Assembly: GCA_951213105.1 (NCBI GenBank)
Contig: OX578144.1
Location: 81,444,301-81,508,300 of the forward strand
DNA: 64,000 bases
DNA from: Amaurobius ferox
Taxonomy: Eukaryota > Arthropoda > Arachnida > Araneae > Amaurobiidae
Direction: 5' to 3'
Below, one piece after another: positions 26,178-37,449 of the stretch. The notes beneath the pieces are model-generated. The model was not told the DNA's origin, did no database searches, and worked only from the letters and a program-made list of their open reading frames with translations. The translations under genes were made by a program, and so were the position numbers. The stretch's first letter is position 1. Every line of letters starts with the position of its first letter.

Positions 26178-27919
26178 CTGAAATATCAAAATATTTAAAT
26201 GCACATAAACATTAATTTAAAGAAATGTAGAAATGGTTTATTTCAATTTATTTTAAAACAATTCTAATGAAAAGTAAATTTAAAAAAGATAAGTGATAAA
26301 TACCCTATGGCAAGTCGAACAAATCCTATGTGCTAGGTCAATATGGAACCTACCTGAATCTGGTCATGACAACCAGAATTTTCAACCACTTTAGTCTAAA
26401 GTTGGTTTAGATCATCGGTTCTTAACCTATGGATTACGAGACCCAAATGTGGATCATCACACCATAGCTACCATAGAAAACAAAATATAAGCAATACATG
26501 AATGTAGGATTTTCCTAGGCAACCACCTGTGACTATCATTTTGCTCTTACTCAGACTAAAAGTGGATATTAAAATTAGCATACCTTTCAAATATATTTGT
26601 CGAAATTAATAAGTTTAGCACCTCAATGCAAGGCTGTAATCACACAGCCATTGGGTTAACTGAGAAATTCACAGCATTCTAACAAAAAATTAAATTGTGG
26701 AAGAAAAAATACAAGAAAATAAGATGGTTTCGTTCCCTACTCTTAAACCTTTTTTTTGGAAGAAAAATATATTGTGCTAGCAGAGGTTAAAAATATTATA
26801 ATTGGTCATCTGGAGAAACTACATGATGAATATTCAATCACTATATTTCAGACTATATGGTCAAATACAGCTATACTAAGGTACAACTTAACTTGATTAT
26901 ACTGAACCGGTAAAAAGTCTCAATTGCATAAATGTAGCATTCTGATTTGCTGCAGTTGAATTCATCTGCCACGGTACATCACATAGGTAAGTGAGAGAAG
27001 AGGTGCCATATTTGGAGTGATTATTAGTCAAATACAATTTAGGTTTCATTACATTTTTACATCTGTAATATCAGAGAATTCATTGTTAAGTTCTGATTTA
27101 GACAATAATTTTAACATTATGTAACAAATAAATTTTCAATGAATGATGTACAAGTGTAAAAATTACAATTCATTTAAAATATATTTGTACGTTTTTTATA
27201 GTATACAAAACTTCTGCATAAGCATACATATTATACACTGCAAAACTTTTTTAGCTGGAGTCGGCATTTAATATATAGCATTTACAAATATGATAAATGT
27301 TAAATTGCATATTAAAAAGTTTCTATATTTTGATAAAATGTTTCTATATACCATTTTAAATATTTGATCGAAAAATTCATGAAATCCGAGAAGGAACTAA
27401 TATTATATGTTATAAATAACAAAAAAAAAAATGTAGGAAAATTCGAATGCCAAGGAGAAGTCTTTCTTTTCTCAGGTTTTGCCTCAAGGGCTGCAAAAAG
27501 AAAAGCAAAAGAGCTTTGCCGCCGGTGCTTGATTCATTGAAAATATTATGATGTGTGCAGTTGGTAAAATGAAAAAATACACTTAAATTAAAACTGTAAA
27601 GCAATTAATTTCATAATAAATATCCAACATTTTCAAATGTTACTAAAATATTTATTAATTATTCATTTTTCTGCCATACATGTGTAATATCTCGAGAATA
27701 TTTTTAAGACTGAAGGATTCACCTTGCAGTATAAACAGATATTATCAAGTTAAATTGTTCCTGAGTATAGGTACACCTACCATTTGAAATTAACGGTGAA
27801 GACTTATCAAATGATTTTGTAAATATCACTGATCTCCAGGAAAAACTTATTGAAATCTAAAACGATGAAATCTTGTCAGTTTTCCAACAGAGTTTCTATG
27901 TTCATTTTGAATAAAATTG

Positions 27920-27921
<2 letters not shown>
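26178..27921. other. Pgk intron, mostly unrecognised
   Basis: AT-rich intron. A short segment near 26408-26470 (ggttcttaacctatgg) resembles an end of a hAT-type MITE, but I found no partner end. Confidence 0.4.

Positions 27922-27965
<44 letters not shown>
27922..27965. repeat. (TA)n microsatellite
   Basis: An uninterrupted TA run, directly followed by the inverted repeat at 27967. Confidence 0.95.
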
Positions 27966-27966
<1 letters not shown>

Positions 27967-27971
<5 letters not shown>

Positions 27972-28080
27972 TAAAATAACAAATACAAAAATGTAGGAGT
28001 GCAAATCAGTAAACACAGTATCAAACCCAGTGTTTACTGATTTGCACTCCTACACTTTCGAATTTGTTATTTTAATTTAT
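27967..28080. repeat. inverted repeat, ~50-bp arms, 13-bp loop
   Basis: Arm 27967-28016 (including gtaggagtgcaaatcagtaa) is mirrored by 28030-28080 (including ttactgatttgcactcctac) with few mismatches. The transcript would fold into a long hairpin. It lies immediately next to a TA run. Confidence 0.9.
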
Positions 28081-28200
28081 ATTTTCAACACATTATACTA
28101 TCTAGCTGCAATAGCGCTAATTTTATAATGATCTTCGTACTCCATTTTACTTTATAATTATTAGTATTTTGTGTATTTTTATGCACGTCTAGTTAACTAC

Positions 28201-28239
<39 letters not shown>

Positions 28240-28261
28240 CTTAATGTATATTATATTATGA

Positions 28262-28544
28262 TCTTAATGTATCCTTTTTTTCATTTTTTGTTGCCTGTAG
28301 TCTGAGTTTAAGCATTTATAGTAATGTACTATTGCTTAATCTGAAACAGGCATTTGTTTGGGTTAATTGGAATTAAATACTCAGACCTGACGATGAATTT
28401 AATTCTAATTAATCATCGAATTTGGGATGGTGCTGTTCTTTTCTCTTATCGGCATTATGGCCGTGAATTTGCTTCTATGGTGATGTTAATATTACTTGAA
28501 TTGTATTTTTTTATTTTTACATAATTCTTATTATTACATTTCAA
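28262..28544 (+). repeat. 285-bp direct repeat, copy 1
   Basis: Nearly identical to 35004-35290 in the same orientation. It begins tcttaatgtatcc and ends acatttcaa, each copy then running into an (AT)n tract. It contains ctgacgatgaatttaattc followed by attaatcatcgaa, which resembles a degenerate hammerhead core (CTGANGA...CGAA). The copies flank a region holding two Penelope-like elements, but a functional link is not shown. Confidence 0.85.
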
Positions 28545-30069
28545 ATATATATATATATATATATATATAAAGATAAAATTAAAAATAAAATAAAAATAGT
28601 TAGACTAATTTAAAACATGATCAGTGCCATACCCTGGTTCAGAAACAATACGGAGGAAAATTAAGTAAAGATGATATGAAATGAAATATCGGACAAAAGG
28701 AAAACAATGCTACCATAAAAGACAAAATGATCTTAAATTTAAATATCAATAATACACATGAATTTGTCAACATTCAAGAGCGATGCATACAAATCAAGTT
28801 CAAACAACAAAGGATTATCAAAATCTGGAGGCTCAAAATATTAAAATTGCAAAATAACAAAATAAGAGAAAAGATACAATTTGAAAATATGAAATTGGAT
28901 AGAAGCTCTGTGGATCCAGCTTATCAAGGATCTTTGCATCCACAGAAGTTCCAAATGTGTTTCGCTCAACGATACAGCCACATGGCCGAAATAACGTCAA
29001 AAGATCCGACACATTTCCAGACAATAACATAAATGAATATAACAAAAAATAACAAAAGGAAATTGGAAAGAATATGATGAAAGTGCATTAAGCATACATA
29101 TAAGCAATCTAACCAACAATCCACAATGATTCAGATAGAATAAAAGTCATACCTTTCATCACCATTATACAGGACAGATATTTCGTTGCACTAAACAAAG
29201 TATTAGGAAAGAGTACTAGAGAGCGCCATCTGTTGTAAATTATAGGAAATACTTCTGCATTCAACATATGGACTATACAAATTTATATGTTTCAAACCCA
29301 AAAATTAGAAATATAAAGATAAAAATAAAGATAAATATGTTTACGCAATATACTAAGTAATAATTAATAATTAACAATTATATAATATGTATCCAAAACT
29401 GATTACTATGACAATAAAATCTCAAAGAATATTTTAATGTTTAAAGTATACAATAGCAATTTCAAATTAGACTAAAACAATAAATAAAATATTATAAATA
29501 GTATTCAAAATTTCTAAAGTGATATTTAACAAAATTAACTGGATATGATTCAGCTTTACAGTATCGAAATAAATCTGCTAGATGGTTACTGTATTGTGTA
29601 TTTTCACATAACCTAAAAATCCTATGAAATTGATTTATTAAAATATTTTTATATACCTGTTTACTCATACATAAGTTAAAATTGATTATTTTGTGAATTT
29701 TAAATGGAAAACTTTTTCTTTTATCAAAAATGTTTGACAAAAATGAATATTCATCATCAAGAGATAGAGTTAAATCTAAGAAATTAACGCTAGACGAGAT
29801 GTTGCTTTCGTTTGATAAAAGGGATAAATTTGGAGGATAAAAATCAAAATCCATATCATTTGATGAGGGAGCTATTTTAATGAGAATAACATAGTCAATA
29901 TATCTGTAAAATGTATATGCAGAGTTTATAAAATTTGACTCGTAGAAGTGTAGATAAAGATTTGCGAGAGCTGAACTGGCAGAGCCACCCTGTGGAACAC
30001 CCTTAATTTGCATATAAATATTTTTGCCTTGCATCAAGTAATTATTAAAAATGACACACTTGAGAAGGT

Positions 30070-30137
30070 CCTTGTTGCTCTAAGTCTTCGAGCAACAAGG
30101 ACCTTCGGGTCGACGAGCCGGACGGCCTGGGGCTTTC
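30070..30137 (+). mobile_element. mini-retroposon copy M1 (68 bp)
   Basis: Lies between two identical 14-bp repeats. The right end reads gacgagccggacggcctggg followed by gctttc, matching the 3' tail of the other copies and of the local SINE. The left part is unusual: ccttgttgctc and gagcaacaagg form a perfect 11-bp hairpin around a 9-base loop, which makes this copy 10 bp longer than the others. Confidence 0.8.
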
Positions 30138-30151
30138 ACACTTGAGAAGGT

Positions 30152-30209
30152 CCGGCCGTCCAAATGGTTGCTCGTGTCCTCTGGATGAGTCGGACGGTCT
30201 GGGTCTTCT
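30152..30209 (+). mobile_element. mini-retroposon copy M2 (58 bp)
   Basis: Starts ccggccgtcc and ends gagtcggacggtctgggtct plus tct. It is flanked by the 14-bp duplications at 30138-30151 and 30210-30223. Same length and orientation-defined ends as the 54.0-kb copy. Confidence 0.85.
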
Positions 30210-31775
30210 ACACTTGAGAAGGTGGTGCACAAAAGAATGATCTATATCCAAATTTTGTCTATTATAGTAAGATTTAATAATATCCCAAGTTACTTTATAT
30301 AGATCTTTTATGTCAATATTGTTGAAAAGGTCCTTAAAGTCATACGTTTTAAATCCCAAAATATTAATCGTATCCAACTTTTGAATTAATTGATAACTGT
30401 TATTAATAATATGAGAAGTTGAATTATCATTTATATTAGAGATGATTTTATTAAGAATTACCAATAGACATTTACTAGCAACAGATGCATATGATTTATG
30501 TTCTACAGTTACAGATATAAAAGAGATAGGATTTTTATGAAATTTTGGGATCATGACAATATAAGGGAATCTTAGATTGTTGCAAGGTAATTTTAATAAT
30601 TTATGAAAAGCAATAATTTTCTTAGATATGGATGATGCTGAAGAATCAATTTTTTTAAAAATATCATTGTGATTTAAGAAATCGTTTAAGATTTGTACAT
30701 AATATTTTTTACATATGATGACGCAATTGTTGGCAGCTTTATCCACATATGTGATGACAAATTGTGATTTTAGTTCATTAATTGCCTGCTTCAAGTTTGT
30801 ATAGTTAATTGTAGGTTTAGTTGTAGGCAAATTACCTAAAAGATGTTTGATGTTTGTCAGAATGCTGACCTTCCACATATCGAAAGCTTCAATGGGATAG
30901 TTTTTACTGCAAGCAATTTTGTATATGAATTTTTCTAGATCAATATTTACTTTAATTAAAAGAGAGTGATTTAATTTATTTCGGTTTCGGAATTTGGTAC
31001 CATAAAGCATAAGATTTTTTAGTGCTACATTTTGAACAATGTTGAGATCACCAGTAATTATGTGTTTATGATTGCTGTCTATATATTTAGAATAATTTGG
31101 CTGGTTACAGACACATAGTAAAATGGGAGAGGAATTTTGATTTATAATAGATTTAGATATATCATTGTAATTGAAAATTTGCCTACCTAAAGAGGTATTA
31201 TATTTAAATATTTTGAAAATTTGAGTATTAGGAACAGGAAAGTAGTGTTTATACTGCTGAAATAAATAATTAAATTTTATATTATTATAAAGTGAATTTT
31301 TGTAATTAATTACACAATAAGTATTATATGTTTTATTTTGATGATAATTAGAGGAAGAAATGGGTTGAATGTACAGATGAAGGTTTATAAAATAAGCTCT
31401 TGTTATAATAAAATCATATAAAAAGGTGTGAAAAATGCTCATCTTGATTAAATGACTTTAAGAAAATATTATAAACTTGATTTAATATTTGTTTTTTGAT
31501 ATTGAATACCCAGGTTTTTAAAGTTTTTATGTTACATGAAGATTTAAAGTTTTTTCTTAGCTCAGTAATTTTAGCTTTTATGTTCAGATTTTGACACTTT
31601 TTGTTGTTATAATTTCCTCGCTTAGATCTTTTTGATGAGGCACTAAACGAATTATAATTTAGGATGTTAAATATAGAGATATCATAATTTGGATTTTTAT
31701 AGGTAGTTTTTATTACATTTTTATTATTATACATTTGATTTAATCCATATGGAAAAATAGTTTTATGCTGTCTGA

Positions 31776-32270
31776 TTAGTGAATTTTCAAAATAAAACTA
31801 TCAGCCGGATTCTTTACAATATCTAGAATCGAAATTGAAATATTATCTATACCATGATGGTCAAAGTGGGCATATTCAAAATCATTACCAGTGTGATGAT
31901 ATGCAGGAGGAGGAAGTTCTGAATTGAGAGATGCTCGAGAACTAAATTTCTTAATATGGTTTCGATAAACATTAAAACGAAGGTGAAGAGGGGTGCCTGT
32001 TTGTCCAATATATGAGATATTACAAGAGACACAAGTTAATTTGTAAATGCAGTTATACACTTTACAAAAAGTTAAATATTTAGGGTTATTATTAATCTGA
32101 GAGGGTGAAGCTAACGGACAGGTTTTACAACATTTATCCCAGCAAGAACGAAAATACATGAATTTTGGTGAGTAGTGATGGCATAACATCGAAGAGTGTC
32201 TACAAAACATGAAAGAGAAATAATTGGTTGCTGGATATCGATCCCCTATATCCCAATTTATATAGGTTAC
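31776..32270 (-). pseudogene. GIY-YIG endonuclease domain of the Naiad element
   Basis: An open frame runs from just after a TAG near 32271 to TAA at 31776-31778. It has a Cys-rich start (FRSCWDKCCKTCPLAS), then the nuclease core: YKLTC..CNISYIGQTGTPLHLRF, the catalytic-helix arginine and RNHI. Further on are paired His residues (YHHTGNDFEYAHFDHHG) matching the CCHH pattern of Penelope nucleases. It would nick target DNA to prime reverse transcription. The downstream frame (ENSLIRQHKTIFPYGLN) is one base out of register, so the original polyprotein is split by a small indel. I see no in-frame TGA in this domain, unlike the selenocysteine-coding spider Naiads. Confidence 0.8.
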
Positions 32271-32280
32271 CGGACACTAA

Positions 32281-33077
32281 TGTATTGATTAACAATTACA
32301 TTATTTTGCCAGGCGCTAACAAATAATAATAAAACTAATCATAGTAGAGAGATTTACAAAGTGTTAATAAATGTACAAAGTATAATCCAATATTTAAATA
32401 TAAATAAATGAGAATATATAATTTCTTGAATATATATAAAAACTAAATATAAATATTAATATATATTAATATAAATATAAACTTGATTATTATATTAAAT
32501 ATACACACAAATTACCTAGAGGCAAAGAGCACTAATAGATAAAGAGAGAGCTGCACTGATAAGTGCATTTTTTAACCAAAACTAACATGAATTATAAATT
32601 ATCACTAAGATATGCCAAAAGGGGGACAACAAGAAAGGAAAGAGTGGGTATGAGATAATACAGTATTTTATCAATACTAAACTAAAACAATCAAATTTAA
32701 TTTCAGGAAACAAAAGTCAGTATGAACATTAAAGTAACTAAAATTAAGATGTAAAAACCTATACACACATATATATAAACATATACACATACATATATAA
32801 ATAAGCATACACACACACACATATATATATTAAAAAAAAAGAGTGGGTATGGGGCGGGGAGGGGGGGAATAGAGCAAGTTAAATTACAAATGGGCAAATT
32901 GCAAAGATGCTATTAGAACTCAGGATAGACAAGTATTTCTGGTAGACAAGCAGGATAGACAAGTATTATTAAAAATATGAAATATAATAAACAGATAATA
33001 TAATAAAAGGATTGCATAGACTTTTGAAGATAATTCTAGCACAATTCAAAAGGTCACATATAACTATTATAAAGAAT
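32281..33077. other. AT-rich spacer with microsatellites between two Naiad elements
   Basis: Contains (CA)/(TA) tracts around 32761-32830 and short G-rich sequence near 32855-32870. No coding region was recognised. Confidence 0.5.
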
Positions 33078-33099
33078 TATTATTTATATATATATATAC

Positions 33100-33144
<45 letters not shown>
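33078..33144. repeat. (TA)n microsatellite at 5' junction of Naiad copy
   Basis: A TA tract with a few CA interruptions that abuts the truncated start of the reverse-transcriptase frame. Confidence 0.9.
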
Positions 33145-33148
<4 letters not shown>

Positions 33149-34448
33149 CAGTTATAAATATCAAATCCCTGTAGAAGCCTTTAAACCTTGGAGAGTCTTA
33201 ATAGAGCAATACTTAAATCATTATATATATAATCAGAAAATTAATAACTCATATAAGCTTAATTCAATTAAAAATGATATTAAAGAAATACAAAATGATT
33301 TTGTCATTACATATGTCGATAAGGCAAGTGGAAACTACTCAATTATATGTAAATATTATTATAAAAATACCCTTCAGTCACACTTACTTAATAATCATAT
33401 CTATAATTTACATAAAACTAGCCTTAAAATCTTATACAATAGAATATCAGCCAAATATAAGCAAATCCATCTAAAAAATAGTTGTAATAACATTCCATAT
33501 ATTGTTTTAGTACCCAAGTTTCATAAATCCCCTGTTGCTTTTCGAACCATTACCAGTGGGCATAATTCTTACATTACTAATGCTGGAAAATTATTATTAA
33601 AGATATTACATGAAGTATCCTCGTCAGATGAAATCTCTAATAATTGTCATATTGTAAAAAACAGTTTTGAAGTAGTTAAGAAATTGAAAACTCTTACTAA
33701 TATTCGTAGTATTTATACCTTTGATTTCAAAGATTTGTTTAATAATATTAATATAGATGATCTGTATAGAATTATTTTAGGAATTTTTGAAAAATATAAT
33801 ATCAACCTAAAATATTCAAATTTTCTTTTTAAAAAATTACTTAACTTCACTCTTTATGAGAATTATATTCAACATGGTGGTACTATTTTTAAACAACAGG
33901 TTGGTATCCCACAAGGGGGGTGTGCCTCATCATTGTTAGCTAATCTGTATTTATTCTTCTATGAAAAAAACATTAATCCAAGCTTGCATAATATGCACAT
34001 GTTTAGATATTTAGATGACATTTTATGTGTATCCCCAAATAATAATATCCCTATAGTATTAAACTTTTATCCAAAAAATTTACAATTAAATGCAAGTAAT
34101 AATGACACAAATGTTGCAAACTTTTTAGATTTAAATTTAAATTTACAAAATTGTAATATGGTTATAAACTTGTATGATAAAAGACAGGAATTTAAATTTA
34201 ATACATCAAAAATTCAACATTTTGACTCTTGTCTGCATATATCTGTATTTAGAAATATTATAATAAACCAGGCTCTTAGAATCAATAAAATTTGTGATGA
34301 ATATTATAAATTAGCGCACTTTATGGAATTATTGAGTACAGCGACTAATAATGCATATCCCCCCAATTTTGTTATTAAAATTATCAACTCAGTGTATCAA
34401 ATTTCACTCGATAACATCCTAGAAAACATTCCCAATTATAGTGACTAA
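33145..34448 (+). pseudogene. second Naiad-type reverse transcriptase, 5'-truncated
   Basis: An uninterrupted reverse-transcriptase frame from about SYKYQIPVEAFKPW to the stop at 34446-34448. The catalytic core is intact: ITYVDKASGNYSIIC, YIVLVPKFHKSPVAF, YTFDFKDLFNNINI (block A), VGIPQGGCASSLLANLYLF (block B) and MFRYLDDILCV (the DD pair). The frame ends ~100 residues after the thumb region with no C-terminal nuclease, as expected of Naiads. The N-terminal nuclease and CxC linker are missing because the copy starts inside a (TA)n tract. It differs at roughly half of aligned positions from the minus copy, so it belongs to a different subfamily. The first ~45 codons of the longest open frame are microsatellite and not protein. 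Confidence 0.85.
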
Positions 34449-34459
34449 CATACAGGGGG

Positions 34460-34475
<16 letters not shown>

Positions 34476-34502
<27 letters not shown>
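34476..34502. repeat. A-run plus (TA)n at 3' end of Naiad copy
   Basis: A run of A followed by a TA tract lies ~25 bp after the stop codon. TA microsatellites therefore border the insertion on both sides. Confidence 0.85.
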
Positions 34503-34508
<6 letters not shown>

Positions 34509-35003
34509 ATGTTATATATAATTATTTATTAATTATATAAATAAATAAAAATGAAAAATAATAAACTAAGTCAAAAACATTAGAAAAATCAAAAAATCGG
34601 AAAATAAGATGCATTAACATTAATGTTTTGAATTTTATTTTCGCAAAAAAATGTAACTTTCGTCAGTATTGAAACTACGTTTTGAGTGCCCTTATAATGG
34701 TGTATAGTGGCATTCTCGATTATCCAGTTTTCGTATGAATTACTTGTTTAGTAGGAATTTTCATCTTTGATTCATATTCATATTCAGTTCTGCATGTTTG
34801 GGAAGTTGTATTCTGAATTGCTTGTCCAGTCTCCAGCTTAGACTCACTGGACTGGTTTGGGAGTATTTCCGTGAATGTTCGTACAGCCTCCCTGGTAGAA
34901 TTTCGACTTGTTCATTCCGGTGCTTCTAGATTAAGCTGTTGAGGTTGATCGTGTATACACGTGGTAGAAGAGGAAGAGTTCATGCCGCATGGTAATACAA
35001 TTT

Positions 35004-35287
35004 TCTTAATGTATCCTTTTTTCATTTTTCGATGCCTGTAGTCTGAGTTTAAGCATTTATAGTAATGTACTATTGCTTAATCTGAAACAGGCATTTGTTT
35101 GGGTTAATTAGAATTAAATACTCAGACCTGAGGATGAATTTAATTCTGATTAATCATCGAATTTGGGAAGGTTCTGTTCTTTTCTCTTATCGGCATTATG
35201 GCCGTGATTTTGCTTCTATGGTGATGTTAATATTACTTAAATTGCATTTTTATTTTTTTTTATTTTTACATAATTCTTATTACATTT

Positions 35288-35290
<3 letters not shown>
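35004..35290 (+). repeat. 285-bp direct repeat, copy 2
   Basis: Matches 28262-28544 with only scattered substitutions and short indels. It is followed by (TA)n from 35291 to ~35337. It carries ctgaggatgaatttaattct and attaatcatcgaa, the same hammerhead-like pattern as copy 1. Confidence 0.85.
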
Positions 35291-35337
<47 letters not shown>

Positions 35338-35346
<9 letters not shown>

Positions 35347-36427
35347 TTCAGCTTTGTTTTGCATATAACTTATTTTTAATTATAGAATCAGTAAAACCAT
35401 TTTATCATTATTTTTATTTTATATTGATGCTTACTTTTCACAATTGATATGACTTTTGTAGGTAGATAACAGTAATAAGACTGAAAAAACAAATTAAAAT
35501 TGCATTGAATTTCATAAATTCTAATATGATTACATGTACATTTTTATCAATCAAATATACATTCAAATGTAAATTTTCACTTCTTTTGTCACTTATTTTG
35601 TCTCCTACAAATTATCTTTTAAAGGATATTTTTACTCTTTTTTCCCTACAATTTGAAGAGTAATTTTTCAAAGTAGGGTAGGGAGTATTTAACATAAATT
35701 AAAGGGTAATATAAATTTTTTACTAGTATTTTTCTATAAAAATGAAAATATTTTAATATATTATTATACAAATATATAGAAACATATCTATAGACATTTA
35801 CTTATTTCGATAGAGTGACTGATCTGTATCAGAGTTCTCCAAAATGCATCCTATATCTGGTATGCATTAAAATACCAGTTTACTTTCTGAAACCAAAAAG
35901 TATGGAAACATGTCTAAGAATATTAAATAAGAAACAGTAAAGACTACATCTTTTTAATATTACACAATGTAAGATTTAAATGGTTTAATAGTAAAAGACT
36001 TTCTACTGAAAAGTCTTAAATGGTGCAATATTAAAAAGATGTTTTACTGAAAATGTAGTTTACTGTTTTTACTGTTTTTAATTTACTTTTAGAAATTTTA
36101 CTAATGTTAATGTACAGGAGCGTAAGTAACAATTAGGTAGCAACAACGAGCAATGCTTAGTAGTTTTAGGACTGAAGGGCCTCAGGCAGAATGGCTGAAC
36201 TAGATATCTGCCAATCGCCATCATAAAATAACAAACTTAGTACCGTCTCTTCTCATCTCCCTGACAAGAAATACAAGAAATAAACAATGCAAATTTGGTT
36301 TAAAAAAAAAAAGTATTATATTGAATTTTTAAATTAATTAAAAAGATGAAATAAAGAAGTAAAATTTTTCGAAAGTTTTCAATTTCTGAAAAATTTTCAG
36401 ACTTGCATCTTTATATGTAATATATAC
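35338..36427. other. Pgk intron, nothing recognised
   Basis: AT-rich intron sequence. No element ends or coding segments were identified. Confidence 0.5.
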
Positions 36428-37255
36428 AAGGTGTCCAGTGCTATCAGTGGCCGATGGTTATTTCCTCAACTGTTAGTCACAGAGATATACTTCAAATTGA
36501 AAAATGTTTTAAATTTTAAAATCTATTATCTTAGAAACAGTTTAAATCAATAAATGCATTTCTGAAAGAAATACAAATTTTTATATGGTCCCCTGGTCCT
36601 ACCAGTTATATTTAGGAAAATGATCCTCATACAATTTCATGCAAAAAATAAAAATAAATAAATAAAAATAATAAAAAAAACCCATCCTTTTACGACCAAA
36701 ATTCACAGACTTATAGCTGCTTAAAGTTGGAGCACTTTTTGTGCTGAGAAGTGGGGGTAATACACAAAATAATTGGAGAAACAAATATTTTGCAGCAATT
36801 TCATGATTTTTTACAGCAATATACATTACACTAAATAATAAAGTTATAATTATTTGTAACACATAAAAAAATATCAAAAACATAGCTTGTACTAACAATA
36901 GGAGTAAAAACAAAATATGGAATTTCAATATTTATTTATACAGTCCCTTAAAGGTTACCTGAAATGGGACATTTTTATGCACAGAAAAGAGACTTAAGTT
37001 TAATGCTTCATAACTCTTTGAATTTTGGTTATAAAAGGATGATTTTTTTTTTTTTTATTTTGCATGAAATTGTATGAGGATGATTTTCCTAAATATAACT
37101 TGTAGGACCGGGTGACCGTATAAAAATTTATATTTCGTATTTCTTTTAGAAATTCATTTATTGATTTAAACTGTTTCTAAGATAGTAGATTTTTAAATTT
37201 AATAACATTTTTGCAATTGGAAGTACAGTACTGTGGCAATTAATTGAGAAATGTC
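36428..37255. mobile_element. decayed inverted-repeat transposon (MITE)
   Basis: The left arm (36428 to ~36690) and right arm (~37030-37255) are inverted copies: aatgatcctcatacaatttc against gaaattgtatgaggatgatt, and gtttctaagatagtag against its complement. The left tip begins after a TA (tacaaggtgtccagtgct); the right tip has decayed. No coding sequence is enclosed. Confidence 0.65.
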
Positions 37256-37449
37256 ATTTTTTTCATTTTATCACACGTAAGCTTAGGAAGAAGCACTCCA
37301 AATTAGCTCAGAGTTCAAATTGCAGTTATTATCAAAGTAGCAGGTGTTCGTATGCACCTGGTAAGTAGCAGGTGTTCAAATTCCTCTGCCAGGTGGCAGG
37401 TGTTCCGTAGTGGTAGTTTATATCAGTTATTGCAGGGGTCATTAGCATC

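Larger units (their letters stand above)
30056..30223 (+). repeat. triplicated 14-bp target duplication
   Basis: acacttgagaaggt occurs at 30056-30069, 30138-30151 and 30210-30223, bracketing the two mini-retroposons. In the minus frame it encodes part of the reverse transcriptase (HLLKC). All three copies are identical. Confidence 0.95.
29492..31734 (-). pseudogene. Naiad reverse transcriptase with linker, interrupted
   Basis: Segments in order: linker 31734-31414 (Lys-rich), a frame change, then 31442-30240 with the CxC motif, ITYVDKAANNCVIIC (RT block 1), YIVMIPKFHKNPISF (block 2) and TYDFKDLFNNIDI (block A with the first catalytic Asp). After the double mini-retroposon insertion it resumes at ~30055 with GVPQGGSASSALANLYL (block B) and FYRYIDYVILI, where the usual YIDD has become YIDY. 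The thumb region follows to 29492. Removing the insertions plus two copies of the 14-bp duplication restores the frame across 'HHLLKC-VIFNNY'. Confidence 0.85.
29492..32280 (-). mobile_element. Naiad-type Penelope-like retroelement (N-terminal GIY-YIG)
   Basis: In minus-strand order the element shows a GIY-YIG endonuclease (32270-31776), an 'HKTIFPYGLN' linker segment (~31745), a CxC motif (SPILLCVCNQP, ~31110), and a reverse transcriptase that ends near 29492 with no C-terminal nuclease. Canonical Penelope elements carry GIY-YIG at the C-terminus. The permuted order with a CxC linker is the published hallmark of the Naiad clade. The copy is dead: there is a frameshift after the nuclease, another near 31430, YIDY in place of the catalytic YIDD, and two mini-retroposons inserted in the reverse transcriptase. 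Confidence 0.85.

Noticed and set aside
31414..31416. Selenocysteine TGA codon in the Naiad linker
   Set aside because: Spider Naiads can encode selenocysteine, and this stop is TGA, but the same frame hits TAA about 24 codons later while the RT frame continues one register over. A frameshift is the simpler reading.
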